DNA of 64,000 nucleotides from Mesostigma viride. Taxonomy: Eukaryota > Streptophyta > Mesostigmatophyceae > Mesostigmatales > Mesostigmataceae. The stretch spans positions 4,132,765 to 4,196,764 of the forward strand of contig RPFO01000164.1 of assembly GCA_009746045.1 (NCBI GenBank), in the 5' to 3' direction. Below the pieces are notes generated by a model. That model was not told where the DNA came from. It did no database searches and worked only from the letters and a program-made list of their open reading frames with translations. The position numbers and the translations under genes were made by a program. Positions 10,648 to 21,738 of this stretch are shown here, one piece after another. The stretch's first letter is position 1. The number at the start of each line of letters is the position of its first letter.

Positions 10648-13600
10648 ATGAGCAAACGCCTCTCGACGCAACGCAGCCTGGCGGCTGCGCTCGGCAATGA
10701 TAATACGTCTGCAGCTTCGGCTGCAGCTTCGCCCACCGGCCCAGATGGCAACGGTGACACTAGTCGTGCACTGGTGCTCGCCCAGCCTCCCGGGCTTGCC
10801 TCGCCATCTGCCTCGCCTGACCCCAAGCGCAGTCGCTCTGCTGAGCCGCCCTGGGAAGAGCGCTCCTTTGACGCCAACGACTCCAGCTACTGGCGCCAAG
10901 GCATAGGCGCCTTCATGGACGACGTGTTTTCCGGCAATCACGCCTCGCTTCTAACCCTGTGCGTGCACTTCACGTCCCACAACCGCGGCCGCTGGCCTGG
11001 TAATGGCCAGCTTGTCGACCCCGCCGAGGCTCTCCCAATCCTCCACCGCATGAGTCGCCCCAAGCTTCAACGCTTCGCCCTCTGCTCCCTTGCTGGACGC
11101 TCCGAATCCGCGCTCTGGGCTTCCCCCCCCCCCCCCTCCACCTTCCCCACCGAAGCCACCATCCGCACCCTCCTCAAGGAAGCTTTCGAGCAGCACGTGA
11201 CCCCTCTTGCCGCAGATGTGGCGGCACTTGGCGGCACGCTGGCTGCTGAGCTTCCCACCATCCCCACCGCCACCGCCACCCTCCTCGCCTCCACCCCCCC
11301 TCCCCCCTCCGCCTCCACCGACTCCATCACCGCCCAGCTCCGCGACATCGACCAGCGCCTCAAGGATAATGCAATCGCCATCGAGGTCTTGCTGAACACA
11401 GCAGGCCTCACCGCCCAGGCAGTGAAGGACATTGCCGCCAAGCCCGCCTCGGCTGGCCTGGCCGGCGATGCTCCTCCCATCACGACCTGGGCGGACATGC
11501 TTAACCCCTAAATGGTCTTGCTGCCGATTTTCCGCCAAAAATCGAGTTCCAGCCGATGCATCGGCCCCTTCTCGGGGGACCAGATGCCGCGAAATCTATT
11601 GAGAATTAGGAAAAGTTTAGCTGAGAAGATCGAAAGTTTATAAAATTCTTCACAGCATGGTACTAGGGTTTGCTATATTTTGACCAAGTTTAACAGGTGT
11701 TCCAGACCGTCAAAGTACAAGGGGTCAGGGTACTTTTTCACGTACAACGTGCATTCCGGAAAACGACGACCTGGCCATGGCGGCTTGCGCCCACGCATGG
11801 CATTTACGTTTGCGTTCGAATTTTCTGGCCAAACTTAGGATATTGATTTTATACGTCCTAAAGATGATACAGGCCAATTTTTGGTTCGCGGGAACGCCAT
11901 TTGATAGGTGTCGGCAGCGTTCTTGCTGGAAATAACTGCGATCAGGCCGGACGATAGAAACGTTGACAGCAATACCTTTCCGGCGTATTTTAAAGGATAT
12001 ATTGGTTTCTTTGTACTTTTTATGATACATAGTAGTCGTAAACGTGCAAGGGTGGCCAGAAATCGCCGAATCCAGCGACCATGCTGCACAACTTTGGTGT
12101 GCCGAAATGCGCCATTTTGCGGCCACCGCCTGGGCCAAGGTAACGCCATCCATGCCTGGTAAAGCTTAAGCATCGTTTTCCTATCGATGTTTGACGTTTA
12201 TATATACGTTCTAGCTTGTGTAGCACATTCTTTTTGCACTATTCATGCTCTTTCTTGACCCTGGCCTGGCCCCTTTCTAAAACACCCTTCTTAGATGCTT
12301 CCCTCAGTCAGTTGACCTGCCACAGCGTGATGGTGATAAGTTTTAGAGGCTGTATGGGTTTGAATACCTCCATATATGTTTGTTATACATTTCCCATACA
12401 CATATTGCATGAGTGTGAGGCAGTTGGCTGGTCTCTGTGGCATCATCAAGCACGTAACTGGTGAGTACAAGCTTCCCATTGACAGCATGTGCCACCAGGT
12501 GTGCTGGCCATCACCTGGCAAGCTATAGCAGCTTAGGCCTAGTTTATCCTTGCTAGGGCAGGCTGAAATAGGCTCAACACCACTAGTTTGCTGGTGGCTG
12601 CCTCCTAGAATGCATGCCTTGCGTAGGGTGTCCGTACCACGTTACCTACGTGCATGGACAAGGTGGCACCTGCACATAGGTGCCATGTAAGGGCAGTGTG
12701 ATGATGCAGTTATGTTTCCCCATCATTGTGGAAGGGAAATGTATTGTTTGGCATGGTTGGTGGCCATATTAGGAGGTAGTATGCCCACCCCTACTCCCTT
12801 GGTTGCTTTTTACCAACGGTACCCCTATGGGCTGTACTGGGTGTAACTGCTGGTATACCCACCCAAATTATGACCCCAATGGCTCAAACTGTTCAGCAAC
12901 TAATTGTTTATCATCCCTGAAGTGGTAGGTGCCTAGGTCTTATAACATAATTCAAAATGCACATTCTACCAAAAATGAAAACGCGCGTCTTGACCCCCCT
13001 GACTTTGACGGCAGTTAAACATGGCCTACCCTGCATATATGTGAGGTTGTGATATACCAACCCGAAGGGCAACTCATGGACATGCTTGGCCCCCAAGGAC
13101 AGCCATTGGATATGGGTAGGTTGGATGGCATCTGGTTTGCAAAATTGTGAAGATCCAGCCGATTTATCGGCAGGATCTCAGACCATTTAGGGGTTAAGCA
13201 ACATACCACCTCCACCACCTCCGCCGTCGCAGCCCAGCTCCAGCGGCAGACGCTTGACCTCCGCGAGGAGGCCGAGCTCGCCAAGCGCAGCCTCAACGTC
13301 ATTGTCAAGAATCTCAAGATGGAGGAAGGTGAGAATTCCGAGAAGCTTGCGCGTGTTTTTGAGAGAGAAATCCTTGATCGCATGGGCCTTACTGGTGAGA
13401 TCGAGCTGGCCGCCCACCGCCTTCCCCGCGCGCGGGGTAAGGCCGGGCCGCCCCCGCTCCTTCTCACCTTTAAGACCCCGGCGGACAAGATTTCTTTTCT
13501 CAGACGCCGCAAGCGGCTCGAGAAGACTCTCTTCACCCTTGACGACGACTTGACCCTGGCACAGCAACAACGACGACGGGAGCTATGGCAGACCTACCTC

Positions 13601-13726
13601 CAGCTCCGGCAGACCAAGGCGGGCCAGCCGGTGTACTGGAAGGGGGCGGCCATCTACGTCGGCCACAAGCCCTGGCAAGCGACCCCCTCGACCACCGCGG
13701 CCCCAGCAACTCCAGCCCCAGCCTAG
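10648..13726 (+). pseudogene. L1-type ORF1 protein of D1, split by a DNA transposon
   Basis: The coding parts are 10648-11504 and 13198-13726. The N-terminus (MSKRLSTQRSLAAALG) is Ala/Ser/Pro-rich and probably disordered. A coiled-coil-like stretch (QLRDIDQRLKDNAIAIEVL) precedes the breakpoint. After it come a second helix and an RRM-like core, SLNVIVKNL, then LTGEIELAAHRLPRARGKAG, LLLTFKTPADKISFL and TLDDDLTLAQQQRRRELW. This order (coiled coil, RRM, C-terminal basic domain with an HRL-R signature) is that of L1 ORF1p, an RNA-binding chaperone. The transposon introduces a stop at 11512, so this copy is inactive. Excising the element would restore continuity, as the uninterrupted D2 and D3 copies show. 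Confidence 0.85.
11505..13193. mobile_element. Non-autonomous piggyBac-like element (TTAA target)
   Basis: A 1689-bp insertion flanked by TTAA on both sides (11501-11504 and 13194-13197). The empty site reads ATGCTTAAGCAG in half-LINEs D2 and D3. The terminal inverted repeat is CCCCTAAATGGTCT (14 bp, perfect). A subterminal palindrome of form CCAGCCGATNNATCGG occurs near both ends (about 11553 and about 13155). TTAA duplication with CCC-starting ends is the piggyBac signature. No DDE transposase is recognisable inside, so it is either a deletion derivative or too decayed to identify. Confidence 0.8.
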
Positions 13727-14116
13727 GGGAATACAGCAGTAGTGTAGAATAGTTAGACAGTGGCCTTGTACATGCCCGCCTACTACAGGCACTATACCAG
13801 CTGAGGCCTAGCCTTTTTAGTCATGTACATGTGTGCCTATGATGTGCCACACTCCAGACGATGCCTAGCCTTATTTAGTAATGTTGTGCCCATGCAGGGA
13901 GTCACTCTCTGCTGAGAAGCCATGCCATAGCTCTTGTATAGCCATGATGATCTTCCCCCTCACAGGCATGCTCCCCCCCTTACCCGGGCATAGCGTGATA
14001 GACCATGAGGGTGCGGGTGCCCTGGTGCACCTAGAGCAAGTGTTGTTTACATTCCCACCCTTGCAGGAAGTAGCTTAGAATGTATTATAGGCTCATATGC
14101 CCCTTCTCAGGGCTAT

Positions 14117-16134
14117 TGAATTGAATTGAATTGAATTGTAACATAACTCCGTTGGGAGTATATGTAGCACATAGCCCTTGAGAGGGGGCATATGGCCTAT
14201 CATACATCCTAAGCTACTTCCTGCAAGGGTGGGGATGTAAAGGACCCTTGCTCTAGGTGCACCAGGGCACTTGCATCCCCATGATCTTCAAGCTATGCCC
14301 AGCGAAGGGGGAGCCTGTCATGGGGGGGAAGATCAGCAGAGCTATACAAAAAGGCTAGGGCATGGCGTCTCAGCAGAGAGTTACTCCCTGCATGGGCACA
14401 ACATAGCTAAATAAAGCTAGGCATCATCTGGAGTGTGGCACATCATAGGCACACATGTACATGATTAAATAAAGCGTGTGGCTTAGCTAGGATAGTGCCT
14501 CTAGGAGGCGTACATGTACATGGCCACGGTCTATCTATTCTACACTACTACTGCTGTATTCCCCTAAGCTGGGGCGTCTGGAGTCGTTGGGGCCGCGGGG
14601 GTCGCCTGCCAGGGCTTGTGGCCGACGTAGATGGCCGCCCCCTTCCAGTACACCGGCTGCCCCGCCTTGGTCTTCCGGAGCTGGAGGTAGGTGGGCCATA
14701 GCTCCCGTCGCCGTTGTTGCTGCGCCAGGGTCAAGTCGTCGTCAAGGGTGAAGAGAGTCTTCTCGAGCCGCTTGCGGCGTCGGAGAAAAGAAATCTTGTC
14801 CGCCGGGGTCTTAAAGGTGAGAAGGAGCGGGGGCGGCCCTGCCTTACCCCGCGCGCGGGGAAGGCGGTGGGCGACCAGGTCGATCTCACCAGTAAGGCCC
14901 ATGCGACTAAGAATTTCTCTCTCAAACGCACGTGCAAGCTTCTCGGAATTCTCACCTTCCTCCATGTCGAGGTTCTTGACAATGACGTTAAGGCTGCGCT
15001 TGGCAAGCTCGGCCTCCTCGCGGAGGTCAAGCGTCTGCCGCTGGAGCTGGGCTGCGACGGCGGAGGTGGTGGAGGTGGTGTGCTGCTTAAGCATGTCCGC
15101 CCAGGTCGTGATGGGAGGAGCATCGCCGGCCAGGCCAGCAGAGGTTGGCTTGGCGGCAATGTCCTTCACCGCCTGGGCGGTGAGGCCCGCGGTGTTCTGC
15201 AGGACCTCGATAGCGATGGCATTATCCTTAAGACGTTGGTCAATGTCGCGGAGCTGGGCGGTGATGGAGTCGGTGGAGGCGGAGGGGGGGGGGTGGAGGC
15301 GAGGAGGGTGGCGGTGGCGGTGGGGATGGTGGGGAGCTCAGCAGCCAGCGTGCGACCCACAGCTGCCACATCTGCAGCTAGGGGCGTCACGTGCTGTGAG
15401 ATGGTTTCTTGGAGGTGGAGGAGGAAGGTGGATTCGGTCAAGGGGGAGGGGGTCCAGAGGTCCGTGACAGAGCGGTCAAGGATGGAAAAGAGGGCGGCGA
15501 GCTGAAGACGGGGGCGAGACCAGCGGGCCAGGTTCTCAGGTCGGTGAGTAAACCGGCCGTCAGGTCCAGGGCGGAGGCGGTAATGGCTGTGAAGGCGCTG
15601 GCACAGGTCGAGAATGGAGGCGTATGACCCATAAAACACGAGCTCCAGTATCTTGATGGGTGGCATGTCGAAAAAGCCGGGTCTGGCACCGTCGAAGGTG
15701 GAAAATAACCCGTCAACGTCAAAGTCGCGCTCAGACCAGCTTGGTTCGGTTGGGCGGCTGCGTTTTGGCTCGGGCGAGGCTGAGGGCGAGGCAGGAAGCC
15801 CGGGAGGGTGCTGGGCGACAACCAGTGCGCGACTAGGGTCACCACCGCCTTCCGGCCCTGATGGCGAAGCTGCAGCCGGAGCTGCAGACGTATTTTCATT
15901 GCCGAGCGCAGCCGTCAGGCTGCGTTGCGTCGATGGGCGTTTGCTCATCGTATATTGCGTAATAGCGTCGGAAAATTATATCAGCATGTGCGTCGTAGAA
16001 AGACGCGTCGATTGTGATATTCACGGCTAAATTCGGTGCTCAAACGTGAAAGTTATGAGCTCCGCCGTCAGCCATGGCTACCTCGTGGCTCGTGGCTCGT
16101 GGCTCGTGGCTCGAGAGATGGTGGCGGGCAGACG
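14117..16134 (-). mobile_element. Half-LINE D2, inverted, inserted into the 3' end of D1
   Basis: Flanked by a 7-bp TSD, GGGCTAT (14110-14116 and 16135-16141), which is the D1 sequence just before its 3' hairpin. On the minus strand: 5' CGAGCCAC repeats, ORF1 (15948-14564), a 3' UTR of about 400 bp, the hairpin (14141-14165) and an (AATTC)n tail (14117-14138). It is apparently full length at about 2.0 kb. Confidence 0.85.
14564..15948 (-). pseudogene. L1-type ORF1 protein of D2, frameshifted at a homopolymer
   Basis: Same protein as in D1: MSKRPSTQRSLTAALG start, Pro-rich linker, coiled coil, RRM-like core (SLNVIVKNLDMEEG, DLVAHRLPRARGKAG) and a TLDDDLTLAQQQRRRELW tail. The first frame runs 15948 to about 15290 and the second to 14564. 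The switch falls at a run of nine to ten G (about 15285-15295). Apart from that slip the ORF is intact, about 460 aa. The slip may be real or an assembly error. Confidence 0.8.
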
Positions 16135-16457
16135 GGGCTATGTGCTACATATACTCCCAACGGAGTTATGTTCCTAATTAATCCACTCTCTCTCCCGTCT
16201 TTGGACTGCCATGCAGAACAAGACGCGGTGGAAGAAGATTGTCAAGGCGCACACGCCCGACCCTGTGGGCAAGCCACCTCCCCCCAAGCGGAGGAGGCGT
16301 TTTGATGAGTAGTGTAGTTAGGATTTTCTAGATAGCTTAGAGTTAGGATAGTTCGATCACGCGGCTTCCTCCACCCCATCCATCATGGAATATGTGCTAC
16401 ATGACCTCCCCACGGAGGCATGTTATAATTTAATTTAATTTTTAATGCATGCATGGC

Positions 16458-17712
16458 GATCCAACGCCGCGTGGAAGGACTAGGGTAGTTGTCTGAGAGG
16501 AAAGACGCGTATATATCAAGGAGACGCGTATTTCTGGCCTGCGCTGGTTGTCTCCTTGGTATATATCAAGGAGACAACCAGCGCAGGCCAGAAATCGGGA
16601 GAATCCGGACCATGACCAGTAGCTCGAGCCTGCCGTTATATTGTCCGCGTGTTCGAGTCGTTCAGGATGATGAATATGTATGCAGCACTGCATCTTGCGC
16701 TGTATTAACAGAATGCAGTGCGTATCGTTCGAATGTCTAAAATCCAATTGGTTGTCGATCTATTGCTACAGTGCATGTGATAACGCATGGATGTAGATCG
16801 AAGGGAAAACATGGTTTTAGTATCGACCAGATCGATATACAGGACAGCATGCCTCACAAGGAAGCTTCAGAAGCTGGCAGTTATATGCACTAGTCGCATT
16901 TTTGAGAATGTCCAAATCTGTCCAGGTCAAAGCATTGTTGACCAGTTATGAATGTCTGTACTCAGATCCGAAACAGGTCAGATCTATGGTTCCAAGGTTG
17001 ACTGGTTCCAGGATGCATGCTGTGGGAAAAACCTGCCCATGCATGGACTGTGAACACTCAGAAAAGTTTTTCCTAGCTTACTCAAAACTTGCATCACAGA
17101 TATTCTTCAAAGTGCCCCACATGGCGTTGACATGCCACACAGTTGAAAAAGTGACTGACGAAAGGAAAAACACTGGTCGCCATCTTCCTGGTTGTCTTTC
17201 CACCAGGACAGGTAGCAGGAGATCTAATCATCCGAGTCATAATCTGCAACCGCATGGACGGAGAAGCAAGTACAAGGCCAAGCCGCAAGGAACACACAGA
17301 GTTGACAGAAAGATACCGGCTCTACCAGCAAAGCCATGTACAACTACTGTTGGCAACAATCAGGATTCCAAACGTACAGTCACCTATTTCAAAATTAGAG
17401 GACCCAGTCACACGCACAGTTTCAACTGTAGCACGCTGTGCGGAGGCTCTATATCTAGAGCAAGGTTTAGTACACATAAGCAATCCCTGCCAGCCTCTTC
17501 CCACCCCCAGCCCAGAAAAACCACCCTGCCCCAACAATCGCCTACATAAGTGCATAACTTCCATGCACAGAAACCAACACAGTAAGAACAAAAGCGATAG
17601 TTGGTGCGACTAGAAATGGGTCAACTGCCTAACCTCAACAAGTCACCCGCATCTGCACTCACCCACGACTTGACTCGGCAACCGCACACATCAACACGCC
17701 AGGCGTCGATTG
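16458..17712. other. Intergenic region with a perfect hairpin repeat
   Basis: No gene is recognised between LINE B and the ceramide synthase stop. The strand-ambiguous open frames here show no domain. The distal part should include the 3' UTR of the minus-strand ceramide synthase gene. Confidence 0.4.
16531..16594. repeat. Perfect 28-bp inverted repeat (8-bp loop), member of a dispersed family
   Basis: The arms at 16531-16558 and 16567-16594 are exact reverse complements containing CTGGCCTGCGCTGGTTG; the loop is GTATATAT. The right arm continues for about 85 bp into a sequence found again, in the other orientation, at about 19066-19156 and about 50088-50182. Confidence 0.85.
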
Positions 17713-20700
17713 TTACCCACCTTCCTCCCGGATGTCGTCCTTGACGCGCCCCTTGTCGCGCACCTGCCGCACGGCCATCTTGATGATGAGCACAAACCAG
17801 TAGATGTTCATCAGCAGCAGCAGGATGAGCAGCGTGTTGAATTCGAGCCAGTAGGGCGGCAGCCACTGGCCGCGCATCGTCGAGTGGAGCACATAGTGCC
17901 AGGACTCGAGCCTGGGAGGGCCAAGGGGCCAGCGACATGAGGGGCCAAGGGGAAGGGTTGTGAGGGGCCAAGGGGCAAGGGAGGTGAGGGGCCAAGGGGC
18001 AAGGGGGGTGAGAGGTAACGGGGAAGAGAGGGGCCGAGGGCAAAGCTTGTTAGGGCCACAACGGGCCGAGGGGCTAAGGGGAAGAGAGGTGAGGGATGTG
18101 CCAACAGATGGGCAAGGCATGCGGACACACAGTGATTCAGGCTTGGAATGGCCGGAGCATCGAGGACAGCATGGACCACGCATGGCAGAGTGGCAGGGCA
18201 CCGAGAGGCAAGAAGTGATGTGGTGAGGGCGGCTCAAGGCTGATAGCTGGGCACATGGTGTAACAGCTCCCGTGTCCTGCCTGTAAGAAGGGAACGATGG
18301 AAGGGGGGAAACTGACCCCTCCAGACCAGTGGCCGCACTCGCACCGCCAAGCGTAGTCATAGACACATCAGGTCATCGGGTTTTTCCCGTCTTTGTTCTT
18401 ATCGTGTCGATTTCATCACGGCGCTTGTTGAACTCTTGCATCGTTTGTTGGTCAAAGACTACGACCGAGACATTATGCTCCGTCAAGTCCGGTGTTTTTT
18501 GCAACGTCACCCACATCTGTTCGGTGCTGCCCCTTGGCACAAGCTCTACAAACAGGTCGTGGACTGGCTGGATCGTGTAGTATCTCCGCACATCTGGCCC
18601 CTGTGGTGCCAGATCTCCTTTGCGGCCGTTCCGAGCCTAGAACTGGATTCGTTGTCCACATTGTCGCGTCGCTGCAGCAACACGATGTTTTCTGGCATAC
18701 GCGGGCTTTTGGTTCCCGCCGCACATTTGAAAGTGCTGTCCTCCGGCTTTTTGCCTTTGCACCGTGTGCAGTTCTTGGACGTTTGGAATCATGGCATGGC
18801 TAACGTAATGACTGACTAGCTAGATCTTTTCAGTGGTTTCCCATTTGCGGGTATTTCCTCGTAAATGGTGGGAGAGCGATCGCAGAAATGGTGCTTACCC
18901 CTACACACTCACGGCCAGTGGCTCGAAACACACGCCCTGATCAAGCAAGCTGTTTCCGGCACCACCGTCTAGGTCATCTAGTCGCTCTACACGTAAGCCA
19001 GCCATAATTTCAATGCACAAGGCTACATATTTCCATCACCATTCATCTTCATCATCCTGAACGACTCGAACACGCGGACAAGATAACAGCAGGCTCGAGC
19101 TACCATGGTCCGGATTCTCACGATTTCTGGCCTGCGCTGGTTGTCTCCTTGATAGACACATCAGCACAGGTAGTGTAGCTTAACTGGATTTCCAAAAATG
19201 GCGGGAGCCCATGAGAACTGGCATCCAGCGCACAAGTGCACCAGCCATAAACATTATCCCCACCCCTACTTTCTAAAAGTGATCCTAGTGGAGTGGGTTC
19301 TTCTGCCCACGTTTGAAGTATACAGCAGCCATGAGCGAGCAAACATCCAGGAAGAAAAGCCCATGCGCAAAAGAAACGAGGCAGCTGCTAGAAGAACAGA
19401 ACCCGATCCCTCGCTCATCGAGGGGTTCACTCCCCGGAAGCTCCATATGACCACAAAACTGGAATACGACGACTTTTGAGTGTGAAACTTACAGCGCGCT
19501 GTGGATGACCCAGAACGGGTAGTAGGTGAGCCGGGTCAGCACCCACACGATGGCGAACGCGGGGAAGGTCACGTTGACGGCGGCCTCCAGCTTGGCGTAG
19601 TGCAGCACCTTGGACGCCTCCATGAACACGTCGCACACGTCGTGCAGGAGCATCACGATCGAGCCAATGCGGTAGTAGCTGGCGAACGCAAGGCAATATA
19701 TTGAACCAACGGAGTTGGAGCCGGTGCAAGCAAGGCAAGGGACGTCACGTGGCCAAAATGGGTAAAAAGCATACCAGGGCGAGGTGAGATGTTGAGGCTT
19801 TTGCGGTCAAGGTGTTGAAAAGTTTCCATTGATGTGGGAGGGGAACTTTCATTAGAAGGCTCAATCAGAGGACCAAACGATTGTAATGACTTCGTTCTCC
19901 AAGTGCACATCGCATGCGAGGGGAGGGAGGGCAGCGGAGGTGTGTGGGGGGAAAAGTACTGTGCAGTGTTGCTGACGGGGAACGTCCAGCATATCCTTAA
20001 GCCGGATGTTGGTTTCGAAAAGTGACAAGGACTTGGTCAGACGGCACAAACTGTGCAAGCCATAGAGAAGCCAAGGCATTCTGTGCAGGCGCCCGCCATT
20101 CATGCCATGGTCAGTGGCTACTTTTTCATCCCACCACATCCAGCAACAATGCTGAGGATTGCTTGGGACTTCCATCCCGTTCTCCAAGAACAGCCAAGCT
20201 ACACTCGCACAAAGACACTCACAAACACCCAGCTCCAACTCTTAAATATGCCCTGCTGCTTGCTGATTCAGACACCAACCACCCAGAGTTTCTCGTTCTC
20301 CCTAGGCCCATTTTCCTGCTGTGCGGCTGGCGGCATCTTGCACACTTTGCAACATGTAGCGTAGACAGCTGTTCACAGTACGCCTCACATTTTGTCAAGT
20401 GCTTCCCTGCTACCTGCCCCATCGACATGCCTGATAAAGATAAAGGACCAATCATTAACGAGTCTCGGCCACTTGCAGCTTTGTAATGACCTTGGGAAAT
20501 AATCGATGCTACGAGAAACCAGCCCCGCTGACACAGACGTTGGACTATTTACTGCTGCGCTAGGTCGACCCACACCAACAGACACTCTTGAGATAGGAAG
20601 GCCACAACACGCCCCGTCGCTGCTCATGCACAAGGGACTTGCGTTATGGGAGATGCACGGTGCAGCAACACCATGAACTTGCGCGGACCACAGGGGTTGG

Positions 20701-21738
20701 ATGCGCCATGCACACGAGGCAGGTGGAGAGCCACTCACCCAACCACATAGGAGAGGAAGATCAGAGCACTCGTCACCAAGTGGTGCATCAGCATGACCCA
20801 GCGGTCGCTGCGCTTGGTCTCGAAATACAGCACATCGATGATGCCGAAGCAGTAATACCCCAGCTGGCAGAAATACAGCAGCTGGAGCTTGAACCTGCGT
20901 GGCGCCATAGGGTGAATAATTCGATATAAAGTCATGCTCGTTATTCAAAATGGATTTGGTCGACGATGATTCCCAACTCGCAAGCCAATGGGCTCCCAAC
21001 ACCACAGTTTCTGATAGAGGATCTAAGTGCCAGCTGCACCAGTGTGACTATTCTCGAGCAATAACGAATGTAGATTCACACGCTGCATTCTGTTGAACGC
21101 AACTAGAATGGAGAAGGGAAAGGGGAAACTTACTTAAGGAACTGCTCGTGAAGGAAAAAGCCACGCCAGTAGTAATCCGTGTCCCAGAACCAAGGCTCGT
21201 TGATAGAAGCGAAAATGCCCCAAGACATGGTAAAAGAATAATATGTCAATTTCCAGCATGACTCCTTGCATTTTAGCAAATCCTTCGTCATCTTCGTCTT
21301 CTTCTTCTCGGCCGACTCCTTCGCAATCGCGGTGTCCAGTTTCTTTTCCTCCCCCGAAGCATCAGCCGTACCAACGATCGACGTTGCTAAAGGCTGCGCA
21401 AAATGTCCAATGTTTAAAGATAAGATCAATCACAAGAAGCGAAGTTCTAAGCTCCAGGATAGCAAGAGTACGTGTTGAACCGAAGAGCACAGCACGATAA
21501 ACATAGCGTTTCAAAAACATCTTAGATCATAACGTACGTCGAAGAATAGCCGATTCAAGATGAACCGGACAAGTGGGATCAAAATGGCAAAGCCCACTGC
21601 GATGTATAAGTCTGAGTAGTCGCATGGCGGCGTCGGGATTCCGCGGGTAGGATCCCAAAATCTTTTGGAGGTCCATTTTAAGTCCCCCTGGGCAGCCTCA
21701 AACTCTCGACAGTAAGCACCTGAGTCCAACATCGCCAC
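17713..21738 (-). CDS. Ceramide synthase, LAG1/TLC-domain family
   Basis: Five exons on the minus strand: 21738-21538, 21393-21134, 20894-20739, 19678-19493 and 17911-17713. All junctions are GT-AG and phases agree, giving 333 aa. Known role: acylation of sphingoid bases with fatty acyl-CoA in the ER membrane. Seen: several hydrophobic segments; the Lag1p-motif region with HH at residues 191-192 (WVMLMHHLVTSALIFLSYVV) and LLHDVCDVFMEASKVLHYAK (HD at 218-219); a WVLTRLTYYPFWV segment; and a charged C-terminus, VRDKGRVKDDIREEGG, like the tails of plant and protist LAG1 homologues. There is no N-terminal homeodomain, unlike many animal CerS. It is divergently arranged with the DNAAF9-like gene. 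Intron 4 holds a GGGGCCAAGGGGCAAGG minisatellite (about 17918-18075). Confidence 0.9.
17918..18075. repeat. G-rich minisatellite in ceramide synthase intron 4
   Basis: About six degenerate copies of a roughly 26-bp unit, GAGGGGCCAAGGGGCAAGG. Strong purine bias on the plus strand. Confidence 0.7.
19034..19156 (+). repeat. Dispersed repeat, copy 2 (related to the 16.5-kb hairpin)
   Basis: Lies in a ceramide synthase intron. It contains CATCCTGAACGACTCGAAC, GGCTCGAGCTACCATGGTCC and CTGGCCTGCGCTGGTTG, matching about 50050-50182 and, inverted, 16567-16675. Non-coding. Confidence 0.7.

Larger units (their letters stand above)
10491..16180 (+). mobile_element. Half-LINE D1 (ORF1-only retroelement), with two insertions
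   Basis: Inserted in LINE B with a 12-bp TSD, ATCCACTCTCTC (10479-10490 and 16181-16192). The 5' end has CCACGAG direct repeats, then ORF1 from 10648 and a 3' UTR of about 400 bp. Its last 40 bp (hairpin 16147-16171, TTCCTAATTA tail) lie beyond a second insertion. Net length without insertions is about 2.0 kb. It encodes no RT, so it would need one in trans. It is interrupted by a piggyBac-like element (11505-13193) and by half-LINE D2 (14117-16134). Confidence 0.85.
8398..16444 (+). mobile_element. L1-like LINE copy B (5'-truncated) carrying nested insertions
   Basis: The element is flanked by a 13-bp target-site duplication, ATGCATGCATGGC, at 8385-8397 and 16445-16457. Its own sequence is 8398-10490 plus 16193-16444 (the TSD copy of the inner insertion is 16181-16192). 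The intervening 10491-16180 is a half-LINE insertion. The 3' part encodes the end of ORF2 (KKIVKAHTPDPVGKPPPPK) and ends with the family hairpin (16399-16423) and an (AATTT)n-type tail. The 5' endonuclease domain is missing, so the copy is dead on arrival. Confidence 0.9.
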
